NCBI GenBank assembly: GCA_019694875.1
Contig: JAIBBC010000003.1
Coordinates: 984,469-1,048,468 of the forward strand
From: Cyclobacteriaceae bacterium
GTDB taxonomy: Bacteria > Bacteroidota > Bacteroidia > Cytophagales > Cyclobacteriaceae
DNA length: 64,000 nucleotides
Reading direction: 5' to 3'
Part shown: piece after piece, positions 1 to 8,787 of the stretch
Layout: each line of letters begins with the position of its first letter
How positions within the stretch are numbered: position 1 is the stretch's first letter
Notes under the pieces: generated by a model
The model's database searches: none
What the model saw: the letters and a program-made list of their open reading frames with translations, nothing else
What the model was told of the DNA's origin: nothing
Program-made: the position numbers and the translations under genes

Positions 1-619
1 AAGCCGGCATGTATTTCCAGTTTCGCGGCTTGCCTTCTGCCATCCACTCGATGGCTTGCTTTAACCGTTTGTCGCGGGTAGCTTCTATTTTAGCTTCCGT
101 TATCCACTCGATATAGTCGCGCTTGTTGGTCGGACTAAAGTGTTCGAAAGTCGTCCATGCTTTTTTGTTTTTTCCGATGGCCGTCAGCATGTAATCCGGG
201 GCGTGAAGCGTCTTTCTTTTGGTTGTTTTGCGAGCTGGCATCTTAACCCCGTCATCATTCAGTTGTTTGGCCTGCCTGATGTAGTCAAGAATAACATTAT
301 CGGGCGGAAGATCTTTTAGCGAAGCAATGCGTCCGAAGTTACCCATCGCCTCGCCACCCTGATTCGAAACAGGTTTGAGATATCCGTAGTCATCTTCAAT
401 CAGTGCCGACTTCCAGAATCCACAGGCACAATGTTCCTTGAAGGCAGCAATGCTGAAAAACGGCCCTTTGTAGTCAAATGAAGGCATCCCCCACTTGATG
501 GTTTCCTGTACTTCCGGACAGCCTTTATGAATCAGCTTGCGCAAACGCGTAAGAATCGGTTGTGCAAACGGTGCAGCTTTGCTGATGTATGCATCAATAC
601 GTTTGTCTTTTTCGGGCAT
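1..619 (-). CDS. YdeI/OmpD-associated (DUF1801-type) protein, 3'-partial
   Basis: Open frame on the minus strand from an ATG at 619 that runs off the left edge; about 206 codons are visible. The N-terminus begins MPEKDKRIDAYI and is followed by a segment typical of the DUF1801 fold (PILTRLRKLIH, then IKWGMPSFDY). The second part ends with the alpha-helical motif family members share (DKRLKQAIEWMAEGK, then RNWKY), so only a few C-terminal residues are probably missing. Members are small cytosolic proteins; no enzymatic role is established, and the E. coli YdeI link to envelope-stress peptides is only family knowledge. It is divergently transcribed from the GH97 gene with about 50 bases between. 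Assignment rests on recognisable family motifs and not on a search. Confidence 0.75.
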   Translation of the reverse strand, partial: MPEKDKRIDAYISKAAPFAQPILTRLRKLIHKGCPEVQETIKWGMPSFDYKGPFFSIAAFKEHCACGFWKSALIEDDYGYLKPVSNQGGEAMGNFGRIASLKDLPPDNVILDYIRQAKQLNDDGVKMPARKTTKRKTLHAPDYMLTAIGKNKKAWTTFEHFSPTNKRDYIEWITEAKIEATRDKRLKQAIEWMAEGKPRNWKYMPA

Positions 620-670
620 GCGGGGTAAAGTAAAAACGGCTATCTTCGAACCTGCTTACTGTTCGAAAAT

Positions 671-2848
671 ATGAAAAAATTAATCGTTGTCTTACTCCTT
701 CTCGTATCCGGTGTTCGGCTTTTTGCTCAAGAATTAACATCGCCCGATGGTAATTTAAAATTCTCCTTTTCACTGACACAGGCCGGTGAACCGATGTATC
801 AGCTCAGTTACAAAAACAAACCGGTTATCAAGCAAAGTCGCCTGGGCATTGATATCAAGGATCAGCAATCGCTCGTGAGCGGATTTAAGCTGGAGACAAT
901 CGAGACATCAAAAAAAGATGAAACCTGGGAATCTGTTTGGGGTGAGGTGAAAAAAATCCGGAATAATTACAACGAACTCGCGGTGACATTAACACAGGCG
1001 TCTCCTAAAGAGCGCAGCATGATTATCCGCTTCCGGCTGTTTAACGATGGCCTCGGCTTTCGGTACGAATTCCCGAAACAACCGGACCTCCAGCATTTTA
1101 TCGTAAAAGATGAAGTCACTCAGTTTGCGATGACCGGAGATCACAAAGCTTTCTGGATTCCCGGGGATTTTGATACTAACGAATACACGTATTCAACCAC
1201 AACACTTACCAAAGCTGATAAGTCGGCCCGTGTTGGATCTGCTGACGAAATAGCTACCCGTAACCCAATCAATGGTGCGGTGCAGACACCATTGATGATG
1301 AAATCGGCCGATGGGCTTTACATCAACATTCACGAAGCTGCGCTGGTCAATTATCCGGCCATGATCCTCACGATCAACAAATCAACATTAGCACTTACCT
1401 CTACCCTCGCCCCCGATGCGGTCGGCAACAAAGCTTATTTGCAAACACCAAGCCATACACCGTGGAGAACAATCATCGTGAGCGATAACGCAGCAGATAT
1501 TCTCGCATCAAAAACTATTCTGAATCTGAATGAACCCTCTGTTATAAAAAATACTGACTGGATCAAGCCAACCAAGTATGTGGGTATCTGGTGGGAAATG
1601 CACGTGGGAGTCGGAACATGGTTCTATGCAGATGATGTAAACCTGATGCTCGATAAGACCGACTGGAAGTCATTAAAACCCAATGGACGTCATTCCGCAA
1701 ATACGGCAAACACAAAACGCTACATCGACTTCGCAGCAAAGAATGGTTTTGACGGTGTATTGATTGAAGGCTGGAACGTGGGCTGGGAAGACTGGTTCGG
1801 CCAGTGGAAAGAAAATGTATTCGACTTCACAACTCCTTACCCCGACTTTGATGTGAAAGAACTTCACCAATATGCGGCATCCAAACATGTAAAGCTGATC
1901 ATGCACCACGAAACTTCAGGCTCCGTAACAAACTATGAACGGAGAATGGATGATGCATACAAATTCATGAAAGAAAACGGATATGATGCTGTCAAAACCG
2001 GGTATGTAGGCAGAATTATCCCGCGTGGCGAATGGCATGACGGACAATGGATGGTGAATCACTACAATCGCGTGGCACAAAAAACTGCAGAATATAAAAT
2101 CATGCTCGATGCCCATGAGCCGGTTCGTCCGACAGGGTTACATCGCACATACCCTAACTGGCTGGCTTGCGAAGCTGCCCGCGGAAATGAATTCAACGCA
2201 TGGAGTATCGGAAGCCCTCCGGAACATGAAACCATTTTGCCATTCACACGCATCATGGGCGGTCCGATGGATTATACGCCCGGCATTTTCCAGATTAAGA
2301 TGGACTACTACGTTGCCAAGCGGCCGTTTAACAATCAGTCACCCAACGGTTTCGCAATTCATACAACGCTGGCAAAACAACTTGCCCTGTACGTAACGCT
2401 TTACAGTCCGTTGCAAATGGCTGCCGACCTGCCTGAAAACTACGAGCGCTTCCCGGATGCATTCGAATTCATTAAAGATGTAGCCGTTGATTGGGACGAT
2501 ACTAAAATTCTGGAAGCGGAGCCGGGCGATTACATCACCACTGCGCGAAAAGCAAAAGGCAAAGAATCCTGGTTTATTGGGGCGATAACCGATGAACAAA
2601 AAAGGACTTCGAAGATGCCACTGTCATTTTTGAATAGCGGACAAAAATACGTGGCCACTATCTATAGCGACAAAGCTGATGCCGACTGGGATAAGAACCC
2701 AATGTCGTATCAAATCGAAAATGTTATTGTAGACAGCAAAACAACACTTACCGTGGCACTTGCACCCGGAGGCGGGGCGGCAATAAGCCTAAAACCTGCT
2801 TCTGCAACTGATCTGAAAAAGTGGAAGGCATATAAAACGAAAAAGTAA
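671..2848 (+). CDS. Glycoside hydrolase family 97, inverting SusB-like alpha-glucosidase
   Basis: 725 residues with an N-terminal signal peptide (MKKLIVVLLLL, cleavage near FAQE), so probably periplasmic. The order is that of GH97: N-terminal beta-sandwich (about 20-275), a (beta/alpha)8 barrel from the GIWWEMH region (about 300), and a C-terminal beta domain. Catalytic residues can be placed against Bacteroides SusB with a constant offset of 25. The HHE glutamate is E414 (SusB E439), the AHE glutamate is E483 (E508), and the GNE glutamate is E507 (E532, general acid). HHE in place of the HND form with a nucleophilic aspartate predicts the inverting subgroup, hence alpha-glucosidase and not alpha-galactosidase. 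Substrates in the family are starch-type oligosaccharides. No SusC/SusD pair is adjacent, so it is not in an evident polysaccharide utilisation locus. The next gene starts 29 bases downstream on the same strand. Confidence 0.93.
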   Translation: MKKLIVVLLLLVSGVRLFAQELTSPDGNLKFSFSLTQAGEPMYQLSYKNKPVIKQSRLGIDIKDQQSLVSGFKLETIETSKKDETWESVWGEVKKIRNNYNELAVTLTQASPKERSMIIRFRLFNDGLGFRYEFPKQPDLQHFIVKDEVTQFAMTGDHKAFWIPGDFDTNEYTYSTTTLTKADKSARVGSADEIATRNPINGAVQTPLMMKSADGLYINIHEAALVNYPAMILTINKSTLALTSTLAPDAVGNKAYLQTPSHTPWRTIIVSDNAADILASKTILNLNEPSVIKNTDWIKPTKYVGIWWEMHVGVGTWFYADDVNLMLDKTDWKSLKPNGRHSANTANTKRYIDFAAKNGFDGVLIEGWNVGWEDWFGQWKENVFDFTTPYPDFDVKELHQYAASKHVKLIMHHETSGSVTNYERRMDDAYKFMKENGYDAVKTGYVGRIIPRGEWHDGQWMVNHYNRVAQKTAEYKIMLDAHEPVRPTGLHRTYPNWLACEAARGNEFNAWSIGSPPEHETILPFTRIMGGPMDYTPGIFQIKMDYYVAKRPFNNQSPNGFAIHTTLAKQLALYVTLYSPLQMAADLPENYERFPDAFEFIKDVAVDWDDTKILEAEPGDYITTARKAKGKESWFIGAITDEQKRTSKMPLSFLNSGQKYVATIYSDKADADWDKNPMSYQIENVIVDSKTTLTVALAPGGGAAISLKPASATDLKKWKAYKTKK

Positions 2849-2877
2849 GTAACTTCGGAACTCCACAACCCCCTTGT

Positions 2878-4140
2878 ATGATTCGAAACTTAACCCAGAA
2901 AGCAATAATTTTTGCCTTGCTTTTCCTCGTTTCAGGAATTCTGCAGGCGCAGCCGGCAAAGCCACGGGTTGAAAATGGAGTCATTGATTTAAGAAAATGG
3001 GATTTCGCTACACAAAAGGCAGCGCTCGCAGGCGACTGGAATTTTTATGAGAATGAATTACTAGTCGATCCGAAAAATCCGGGAAAACAAATTCACTTCC
3101 CGGAAGTTCTTTCAAAGGCTGGATTTGAAATGGTGCAGTATGGCACTTACACTGCGCGCGTTCTGGTGCCCGGTAATCTCTCCTCGCTCGCATTTGAAAT
3201 TCCGCAGCTTTACAGCAGTTACAAACTCTTTGTAAACGGCAGACTGGTTGCGGAAAACGGTGAGCCCGGAACTACAGAATCAACAACCACTCCGCAGTGG
3301 ATGCCACAAGTATCTGTCTTTGATGTTTCAGGCGACACGCTTCGCGTTTCACTCCAGATCTCAAATTTCTATCACTATAACACAGGGGCGAAGCAACCTA
3401 TTTACCTGGGTTCTGAATCTTTACTCAAAGCGCATGATGACGTGGCAACGAAAAGCAACCTGACAGAATGCTTAACCCTATTTGTTTTAGGAGCAGCATT
3501 TCTGATCATCTACTATGTGCGACAAGAGAAGAAAAAGATAACGCTTTATTTCGCACTGCTGTGCATCAGCTGGTCGATCCGGTCTGTTTTTTCAAATGAA
3601 TACCTGATCATTGACTTTATTCCGGAGTTCGACTGGACGTGGATGGTGAGAATTGAGTACATCACGCTTTACTCCATGCTGATCTGGACCGTGCTATTCT
3701 TCAGCCGGTTGTTTCCAAAAGAAAGCAGTAAAATTATCAAGTATATCTTTGTAATCGCGAACTGCACGTTCATTGCGGAAACGTTGATCATGCCACCGAT
3801 ATTCTTCACCAGGTGGATTGCATTGTATTTAATTATTGCTGCGCTTGTACTTGTTCATAGCGCGGTAATTACGATTCGGGCGTTGATCAAAGAACGGGCG
3901 GGCGTATGGTACCTGGTTTTCAGCCTTGCGCTTGGGCTGATTCTCTTCGGTTACGACATGCTCGTGTTCGAAGGATATTTCCAGTATTACAATGCATTCC
4001 TGTTCAGCACTGGCTACCTGATCATTTTTGTACTAATGGGGATTGCATTACTCTATCATCTGAAAATATTCCGGGGCGATGGTTCAGCCGGAACGCTAAC
4101 CTTCGATGACCTGTATAGCAGCGATTCGAAAGAAGACTAG
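2878..4140 (+). CDS. 7TM-DISM membrane sensor protein without output domain
   Basis: 420 residues. A signal peptide (cleavage near LQAQ) is followed by an extracytoplasmic jelly-roll domain of the 7TMR-DISMED type (about 40-185, with FVNGRLVAENG typical of such domains). Seven hydrophobic segments follow (about 200-405), and then a short acidic cytoplasmic tail of about 20 residues. In this family the 7TM unit normally relays a signal to a histidine kinase, cyclase or HTH module; here no catalytic domain follows, so it would have to signal through a partner or have a structural role. It starts 29 bases after the GH97 gene and may be co-transcribed with it. The stop codon overlaps by four bases the stop of the convergent deacylase gene. 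Confidence 0.75.
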   Translation: MIRNLTQKAIIFALLFLVSGILQAQPAKPRVENGVIDLRKWDFATQKAALAGDWNFYENELLVDPKNPGKQIHFPEVLSKAGFEMVQYGTYTARVLVPGNLSSLAFEIPQLYSSYKLFVNGRLVAENGEPGTTESTTTPQWMPQVSVFDVSGDTLRVSLQISNFYHYNTGAKQPIYLGSESLLKAHDDVATKSNLTECLTLFVLGAAFLIIYYVRQEKKKITLYFALLCISWSIRSVFSNEYLIIDFIPEFDWTWMVRIEYITLYSMLIWTVLFFSRLFPKESSKIIKYIFVIANCTFIAETLIMPPIFFTRWIALYLIIAALVLVHSAVITIRALIKERAGVWYLVFSLALGLILFGYDMLVFEGYFQYYNAFLFSTGYLIIFVLMGIALLYHLKIFRGDGSAGTLTFDDLYSSDSKED

Positions 4141-5111
4141 TCCTCTCCTTTATTTTCAAGTTTGCAAACATTATCCATGCCCAGGTGCATCAGTGCATCA
4201 CCTGCATTTACAACAGGACTGTTGTTTAATCCGATTACATAAGCCGTTTCCGGAACTTTCACTTCTTCTTTGAATTCACCGAAGGGGTCGGTAATCGTTC
4301 CTACCGGATCGCCCTTGCGAACCAGCTGGCCGCATTTAATGGAGGGCTGAAACAATCCTGCGTGCTTCGCACGAACCCACGATGAACTCCAGATGATCCG
4401 GTTCGCTTCTTTCGGCTTGGGCGCATCATCAATCATTTTCAAATGCTTCATTAACCGGAGCGTTCCGGCTATGCCTTCTTCGATTCCTTGCGGATCGAAC
4501 CGCAGCGATTCGCCCGCTTCATATACAATAATGTTCTTTCCTTTTTTAGAAGCTTCCTTCCGCAACGAGTTTGGCCTGAAAGGAGAATCGATTGTAAACG
4601 GAGCACAAAAAGCTTCAGCAAGTTCCTGATTGGTGCTGTCGTTCAGCATGGCTCGCACCTGCGGATAATTGGTTCGCATAGCTCCGCCTGTGTGAAAATC
4701 AATGCCGTAATCGATGAAAGGAATAATCTGATGAGTGAGGTTATACGCAACACGACTGGCAAGTGAACCGTTTTTGCTTCCCGGGAATGAGCGGTTAACG
4801 TCTTTACCATCCGGTACATCGCGTGAAAAGTTCAAAAATCCGTACACATTGGTGATTGGCATACAAACCACCGTTCCGCGTTTTACTTTGTGCAGCCCCT
4901 CATCAAGTATCCTGCGCACGATCTCCATTCCGTTGATCTCGTCACCGTGCATACCGGCCGTCAGTGCCAGGATCGGGCCGTCATGTTCGGAGCGCGATAC
5001 ATAGATTGGAGTATCGATCTGGGTATGCGATGGCAGGCGGGCAATGTTAATATCAATTTCCTTGAACTCGCCCGGCCAAATCTCATGTCCGGCAATCACA
5101 ACTTTTTTCAT
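4137..5111 (-). CDS. Succinylglutamate desuccinylase/aspartoacylase family metallohydrolase
   Basis: 324 residues. Zinc-binding motif HGDE with H55 and E58 (GMHGDEINGMEIV), a later HTGG motif (DFHTGGAMRTN) supplying the third ligand region, and a C-terminal beta domain. This is the AstE/ASPA branch of the M14 carboxypeptidase superfamily, which hydrolyses N-acyl amino acids; the true substrate is unknown. It is the last gene of a three-gene minus-strand operon, 16 bases after the RimK-like ligase, itself 9 bases after a RimB-like protein. That conserved arrangement suggests a role in trimming or processing products of the ATP-grasp ligase (for example glutamyl-type modifications) rather than arginine catabolism. 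This is inference from context. Confidence 0.85.
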   Translation of the reverse strand: MKKVVIAGHEIWPGEFKEIDINIARLPSHTQIDTPIYVSRSEHDGPILALTAGMHGDEINGMEIVRRILDEGLHKVKRGTVVCMPITNVYGFLNFSRDVPDGKDVNRSFPGSKNGSLASRVAYNLTHQIIPFIDYGIDFHTGGAMRTNYPQVRAMLNDSTNQELAEAFCAPFTIDSPFRPNSLRKEASKKGKNIIVYEAGESLRFDPQGIEEGIAGTLRLMKHLKMIDDAPKPKEANRIIWSSSWVRAKHAGLFQPSIKCGQLVRKGDPVGTITDPFGEFKEEVKVPETAYVIGLNNSPVVNAGDALMHLGMDNVCKLENKGED

Positions 5112-5127
5112 GGAGGCTTTGAGACAG

Positions 5128-6036
5128 TTAAGCGTTGATCTTGTCTTTCTGAATCTTCTTCTTCACCGCGTTCTTTTCGAGGTACTGAAAAATCTTCCCT
5201 GCAATATCCACTTTGGTGGCACCTTCAATTCCTTCCAGTCCGGGCGATGAATTTACTTCAAGAATCAGCGGCCCGCGTTTTGAAGGCAGCATGTCAACCC
5301 CCGCAACGCCAAGCCCCATTTTTTTAGCAGCCGTGATGGCTGCATGTTTCTCCGCACGACTCAATTTTACAACGGTAGCTGTTCCGCCTCTGTGCAGATT
5401 GGAACGGAACTCCCCCTCTTTCGCTTGTCTGCGCATAGCACCTACCACTTCGCCATCTACAATGAATGCGCGGATGTCGGCACCTTTTGCTTCTTTGATA
5501 AATTCCTGGACAATAATCCGGGTCTTCAATCCGTGAAACGCTTCAATAACCGATTGAGCCGCCTTCTTGTTTTCAGCCAATACAACTCCAAGGCCTTGTG
5601 TACCTTCCAGCAACTTGATTACGACCGGAGCACCGCCAACCGACTCAACAACACCTTCGGTATCTTTTGAATAATCCATGAATATTGTTTTCGGAAGGCC
5701 GAGGCCCGCCCGCGACAAAATCTGAAGACTTCTGAGCTTGTCGCGCGAGCGGATTAGAGCCTGCGATTCCACCGCTGTAAATACCTTCATCATTTCAAAC
5801 TGTCGGACTACCGCAGCTCCATAAAATGTTACGGATGCCCCGATACGCGGAATGATCGCATCAAAATAATCGAGCTTACGTCCCTGATACAACACCACCG
5901 GGTTTTGTTTCTCGATGTACAGCACGCACTTCATGTGGTCGATGATCTCCACGCGATGTCCGCGTTTTTCACCGGCCTCTTTTAACCTACGGGTTGAGTA
6001 TAACCTGGGCCCGGTAGACAGAATCGCAATATTCAT
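5128..6036 (-). CDS. rimK: RimK-like ATP-grasp amino-acid ligase
   Basis: 302 residues, the usual length for RimK. Pre-ATP-grasp domain up to about residue 95, then the ATP-grasp fold, with the nucleotide-binding segment [15 protein letters not shown] and the metal-binding end [14 protein letters not shown]. Family members add glutamate to the C-terminus of ribosomal protein S6 or act on other C-terminal or alpha-amino substrates (ATP-dependent carboxylate-amine ligases). Transcribed with a RimB-type aspartic-protease-fold protein upstream (9-base gap) and an AstE-like hydrolase downstream (16 bases). In pseudomonads RimB modulates RimK; a similar module is likely here. The exact acceptor protein cannot be read from sequence. 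Confidence 0.88.
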   Translation of the reverse strand: MNIAILSTGPRLYSTRRLKEAGEKRGHRVEIIDHMKCVLYIEKQNPVVLYQGRKLDYFDAIIPRIGASVTFYGAAVVRQFEMMKVFTAVESQALIRSRDKLRSLQILSRAGLGLPKTIFMDYSKDTEGVVESVGGAPVVIKLLEGTQGLGVVLAENKKAAQSVIEAFHGLKTRIIVQEFIKEAKGADIRAFIVDGEVVGAMRRQAKEGEFRSNLHRGGTATVVKLSRAEKHAAITAAKKMGLGVAGVDMLPSKRGPLILEVNSSPGLEGIEGATKVDIAGKIFQYLEKNAVKKKIQKDKINA

Positions 6037-6045
6037 ACTGAAGGA

Positions 6046-6489
6046 TTACGTTGATTTTTTCTTTTTCCTAAGAATCCGGTTAGCACGGTAAGATAGATTT
6101 TTTTTGGTTACATCAATCATGAACCGCTCCCGCAAAACCTTCCGCCCGAGCAGAATCGGGAAGCGCAGTGCATCCCTGTCGCTCAGCGAGAATTCGGTCA
6201 TAATTTCTTGATCATAAATTTTTATTGACGTCTGGATAATGTATCGCTTTTCAGCTACGCCAAAGGAATTTTTAATCGCGCGTTCCGTATAGGTATCTAC
6301 CGAAAAAGTCATTCCGGTAAATTCGGGGTGTTCTTCATCCAGCAGCACAAATTCAAGCCTTCCATTTTTCACCTCCGCACGTGAACAATGCAAACTGCTG
6401 GTATACGCTCCGGTGTCGATTTTGGCGTGAATGTTTTTCAACCCAAGGCCCGGAAGGTCAATCCGGTCTGAACGTCCCAAAATCTGCAT
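6046..6489 (-). CDS. RimB-type 'ATP-dependent zinc protease' fold protein
   Basis: 147 residues. The motif KIDTGAYTSSLHC near the N-terminus is the D-T-G-A signature of the RimB/retropepsin-like family (often named putative ATP-dependent zinc protease), followed by the conserved PILLGRKVLRERFMIDV near the C-terminus and a lysine-rich tail. It is first in an operon with a RimK-like ligase and an AstE-like hydrolase. In the RimABK system of Pseudomonas this protein proteolytically or allosterically tunes RimK glutamylation of S6; that role is inferred. The family name overstates the evidence for ATP or zinc dependence. Confidence 0.8.
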   Translation of the reverse strand: MQILGRSDRIDLPGLGLKNIHAKIDTGAYTSSLHCSRAEVKNGRLEFVLLDEEHPEFTGMTFSVDTYTERAIKNSFGVAEKRYIIQTSIKIYDQEIMTEFSLSDRDALRFPILLGRKVLRERFMIDVTKKNLSYRANRILRKKKKST

Positions 6490-6590
6490 GCCTGGAATAA
6501 TTTGTTAGCTAATATGCGAAAATATATACCGGTAAAAAAAAGTAGAATTCAGCGAATCGCACCTGATTCATACATGCGGCACAACTCATC

Positions 6591-6635
6591 AAAAAAACAA
6601 AATGCCCCGCTCTGCGGTGTGCAAGAGCGAGGCAT
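6591..6635 (-). terminator. Intrinsic terminator downstream of lspA
   Basis: Inverted repeat ATGCCCCGCTCT (6602-6613) and AGAGCGAGGCAT (6624-6635), 11 of 12 pairing, with a 10-base loop. Read on the minus strand the stem is followed by TTTTGTTTTTTT. It lies about 150 bases after the lspA stop and separates the ffh-lspA operon from the rimB-rimK operon. Confidence 0.85.
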
Positions 6636-6666
6636 CTATTAAACTTATAACAATAAAAACCTGTAA

Positions 6667-6700
6667 CAATTGGGTTTACGTATACGCGCTCAATTGGGTT
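6667..6700. repeat. Pair of direct CAATTGGGTT decamers in the lspA-rimB gap
   Basis: CAATTGGGTT occurs at 6667-6676 and again at 6691-6700 (24-base period) in the 3' untranslated stretch between lspA and its terminator. Nothing else was recognised in 6490-6782 besides the terminator and an AT-rich stretch before rimB that probably contains its promoter. Confidence 0.35.
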
Positions 6701-6782
6701 GACAATTATCAATGAAATTTTCAGAAAATATTCGTGCCTCCAGGGCATGCTTGCTATTTCGCTGTAAATCTGATCGATACCG

Positions 6783-7322
6783 TTAAGCTCCGGTATTTTC
6801 CGCTGTCGCGGGAACAGGTTCCGTGTTGTTATTCTGCTTTCCAAGAAATGAACCTATCAACACGATCCCAATACCTGTCATGATCGACACATCGGCCATA
6901 TTAAAAATACCGGTTTTAAAGATCACAAAATTCATGTGCATAAAGTCAGTAACCGAACCGTAAACAAGCCGGTCGTACAGGTTACCGATACCTCCGCCTA
7001 TCACGAACGCGAATCCCAGCAACACGGATCTGGAAATATTTCGTTTGAAAAACAGATACCCGATTCCAAAACCCAACACTGCCAGCGGAAACAAGGCAAG
7101 CAAAACAAACCGCACCATTTTCGGTAAAGAATCACCCAGGCTCAGAAAAGCACCTTCGTTCTCAACACGCATTAACGTGAAATATGGATTAACAACCGAA
7201 ATCTGTTCGTTCTCGTCAATCCGGTTCCGGACAATCGCTTTTGATATCTGATCGCAACTTACATTCATAATCAGAAGACTGACAATGATCATTGCGCGGA
7301 TAATATTTTTTCTGGCTTTCAT
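6783..7322 (-). CDS. lspA: Lipoprotein signal peptidase (signal peptidase II)
   Basis: 179 residues with four transmembrane segments. Conserved LspA blocks are all present: CDQISK near residue 23, NEGAFLS near 55-61, GGGIGNLYDRL at 109-119 with the catalytic D117, and FNMADVSI at 140-147 with the catalytic D144. It cleaves the signal peptides of diacylglyceryl-modified prolipoproteins at the lipobox cysteine; the window encodes at least seven candidate substrates. The start overlaps the ffh stop by four bases (ATGA), so translation is coupled. Length is slightly above the E. coli enzyme because of a C-terminal tail. Confidence 0.95.
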   Translation of the reverse strand: MKARKNIIRAMIIVSLLIMNVSCDQISKAIVRNRIDENEQISVVNPYFTLMRVENEGAFLSLGDSLPKMVRFVLLALFPLAVLGFGIGYLFFKRNISRSVLLGFAFVIGGGIGNLYDRLVYGSVTDFMHMNFVIFKTGIFNMADVSIMTGIGIVLIGSFLGKQNNNTEPVPATAENTGA

Positions 7323-8650
7323 TTTCCAAACGGGTTCATCGATGACAATGCACGTTTTGCCCCGCCCATCTTGTTCATCGTTTTCATCATTTTACGCATG
7401 TCGTTGAATTGCTTCAGCAACTGGTTCACCTGCGGTACGGATGTTCCGCTTCCCTTTGCGATTCTATCCTTGCGGCTTCCATTGATCAAATCGGGATTCT
7501 CACGCTCCTGTTTTGTCATCGAACGGATGATAGCCTCCACAGGCTTGAATGAATTGTCGTCAACGTCAATGCCTTTCATCGCTTTACCTACTCCCGGAAT
7601 CATGCTCATGAGGTCTTTCAGATTCCCCATCTTTTTGATTTGCTCAAGTTGCGTAAGGAAGTCGTTGAAGTCGAACTGATTTTTGCGAAGCTTGGCATTG
7701 ATGCGTCTTGCTTCTTCTTCATCGAATGTTTGCTGGGCTTTTTCAACAAGGCCGACAACGTCACCCATGCCAAGAATCCGGCCCGCCATACGATCGGGGT
7801 AAAAGCGATCAATCGCTTCCATTTTCTCACCCGTGCTGATGAACTTGATCGGCTTTTCAACCACCCTGCGAATCGAAAGGGCGGCACCACCACGCGCATC
7901 ACCATCGAGTTTGGTGAGCACAACCCCGTTGAAGTTCAACCGGTCGTTGAATGCCTTTGCGGTGTTCACCGCATCCTGGCCGGTCATTGAATCGACCACG
8001 AAAAGCGTTTCAGCCGGGTTAAGGGCTTCCTTCAGCTTCGCGATCTCATTCATCATCTCTTCATCCACAGCCAAACGACCCGCGGTATCGACAATCACCA
8101 CGCGGTGATTATTCTTTTTGGCATGATCGATGGCAGCTTTCGCGATTTTTACTGCGTCTTTATTCTCCGGTTCAGCATATACCTCCACGCCAACCTGTTC
8201 ACCCAATACTTTCAACTGGTTAATCGCAGCAGGACGATAAATGTCACAAGCTGTTAACAATACCGAACGGCCCTGCTTCTTCAAATAGTTGGCAAGTTTG
8301 CCCGAGAAGGTGGTTTTACCGGAACCCTGCAAACCGGCAATCAGGATAACAGCCGGGCTTCCTTCAATTCTTATATCTTCACTCTGTCCACCCATCAGCC
8401 GGGTCAGCTCATCATTTGTGATTTTAATCAACAACTGGCCCGGAGAAATTGCCGTGAGTACATCCTGACCCATAGCTTTTTCACGAATCTCATCGGTGAC
8501 CTCCTTGGCCACCTTGTAGTTCACGTCAGCATCGATTAATGCCTTGCGGATCTCCTTGATGGTAGAAGCAACGTTTACTTCGGTGATTTTCCCCTGCCCT
8601 TTCAGCGTTTGAAAGGCCTTTTCCAGCTTTAAACTTAAATTGTCAAACAT
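7319..8650 (-). CDS. ffh: Signal recognition particle GTPase Ffh (SRP54)
   Basis: 443 residues with the N, G and M domains in order. G-domain motifs: GLQGSGKTTFSGK from G106 (P-loop), DTAGRL, and TKLDGDARGGAALS. The methionine-rich M domain (about 300-443) includes the SRP RNA-binding helix region GSGTSVPQVNQLLKQF and the MMKTMNKMGG tail. It targets nascent inner-membrane and secreted proteins to FtsY/SecYEG. It is upstream of and overlapping lspA, a plausible protein-export pairing. Confidence 0.97.
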   Translation of the reverse strand: MFDNLSLKLEKAFQTLKGQGKITEVNVASTIKEIRKALIDADVNYKVAKEVTDEIREKAMGQDVLTAISPGQLLIKITNDELTRLMGGQSEDIRIEGSPAVILIAGLQGSGKTTFSGKLANYLKKQGRSVLLTACDIYRPAAINQLKVLGEQVGVEVYAEPENKDAVKIAKAAIDHAKKNNHRVVIVDTAGRLAVDEEMMNEIAKLKEALNPAETLFVVDSMTGQDAVNTAKAFNDRLNFNGVVLTKLDGDARGGAALSIRRVVEKPIKFISTGEKMEAIDRFYPDRMAGRILGMGDVVGLVEKAQQTFDEEEARRINAKLRKNQFDFNDFLTQLEQIKKMGNLKDLMSMIPGVGKAMKGIDVDDNSFKPVEAIIRSMTKQERENPDLINGSRKDRIAKGSGTSVPQVNQLLKQFNDMRKMMKTMNKMGGAKRALSSMNPFGK

Positions 8651-8736
8651 TGAAGCCTGATTTTTTTAGCGTACAATCCACAAAGGTAACGTGTAAACCG
8701 TAAACGGAAAAGAAATGCCTGACCGGGCCAAAAACA

Positions 8737-8765
8737 TTTGAATCCGTGAAATATTGCTATTTTTG
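8737..8765 (+). promoter_or_regulatory. Bacteroidota-type promoter for the K+ channel gene
   Basis: The -7 box TATTTTTG (8758-8765) fits TAnnTTTG exactly. A TTTG at 8737-8740 lies 17 bases upstream as a -33 candidate. The channel ATG is 22 bases downstream of the -7 box. Confidence 0.5.
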
Positions 8766-8787
8766 AAACACCTGATATCCCGGTACT

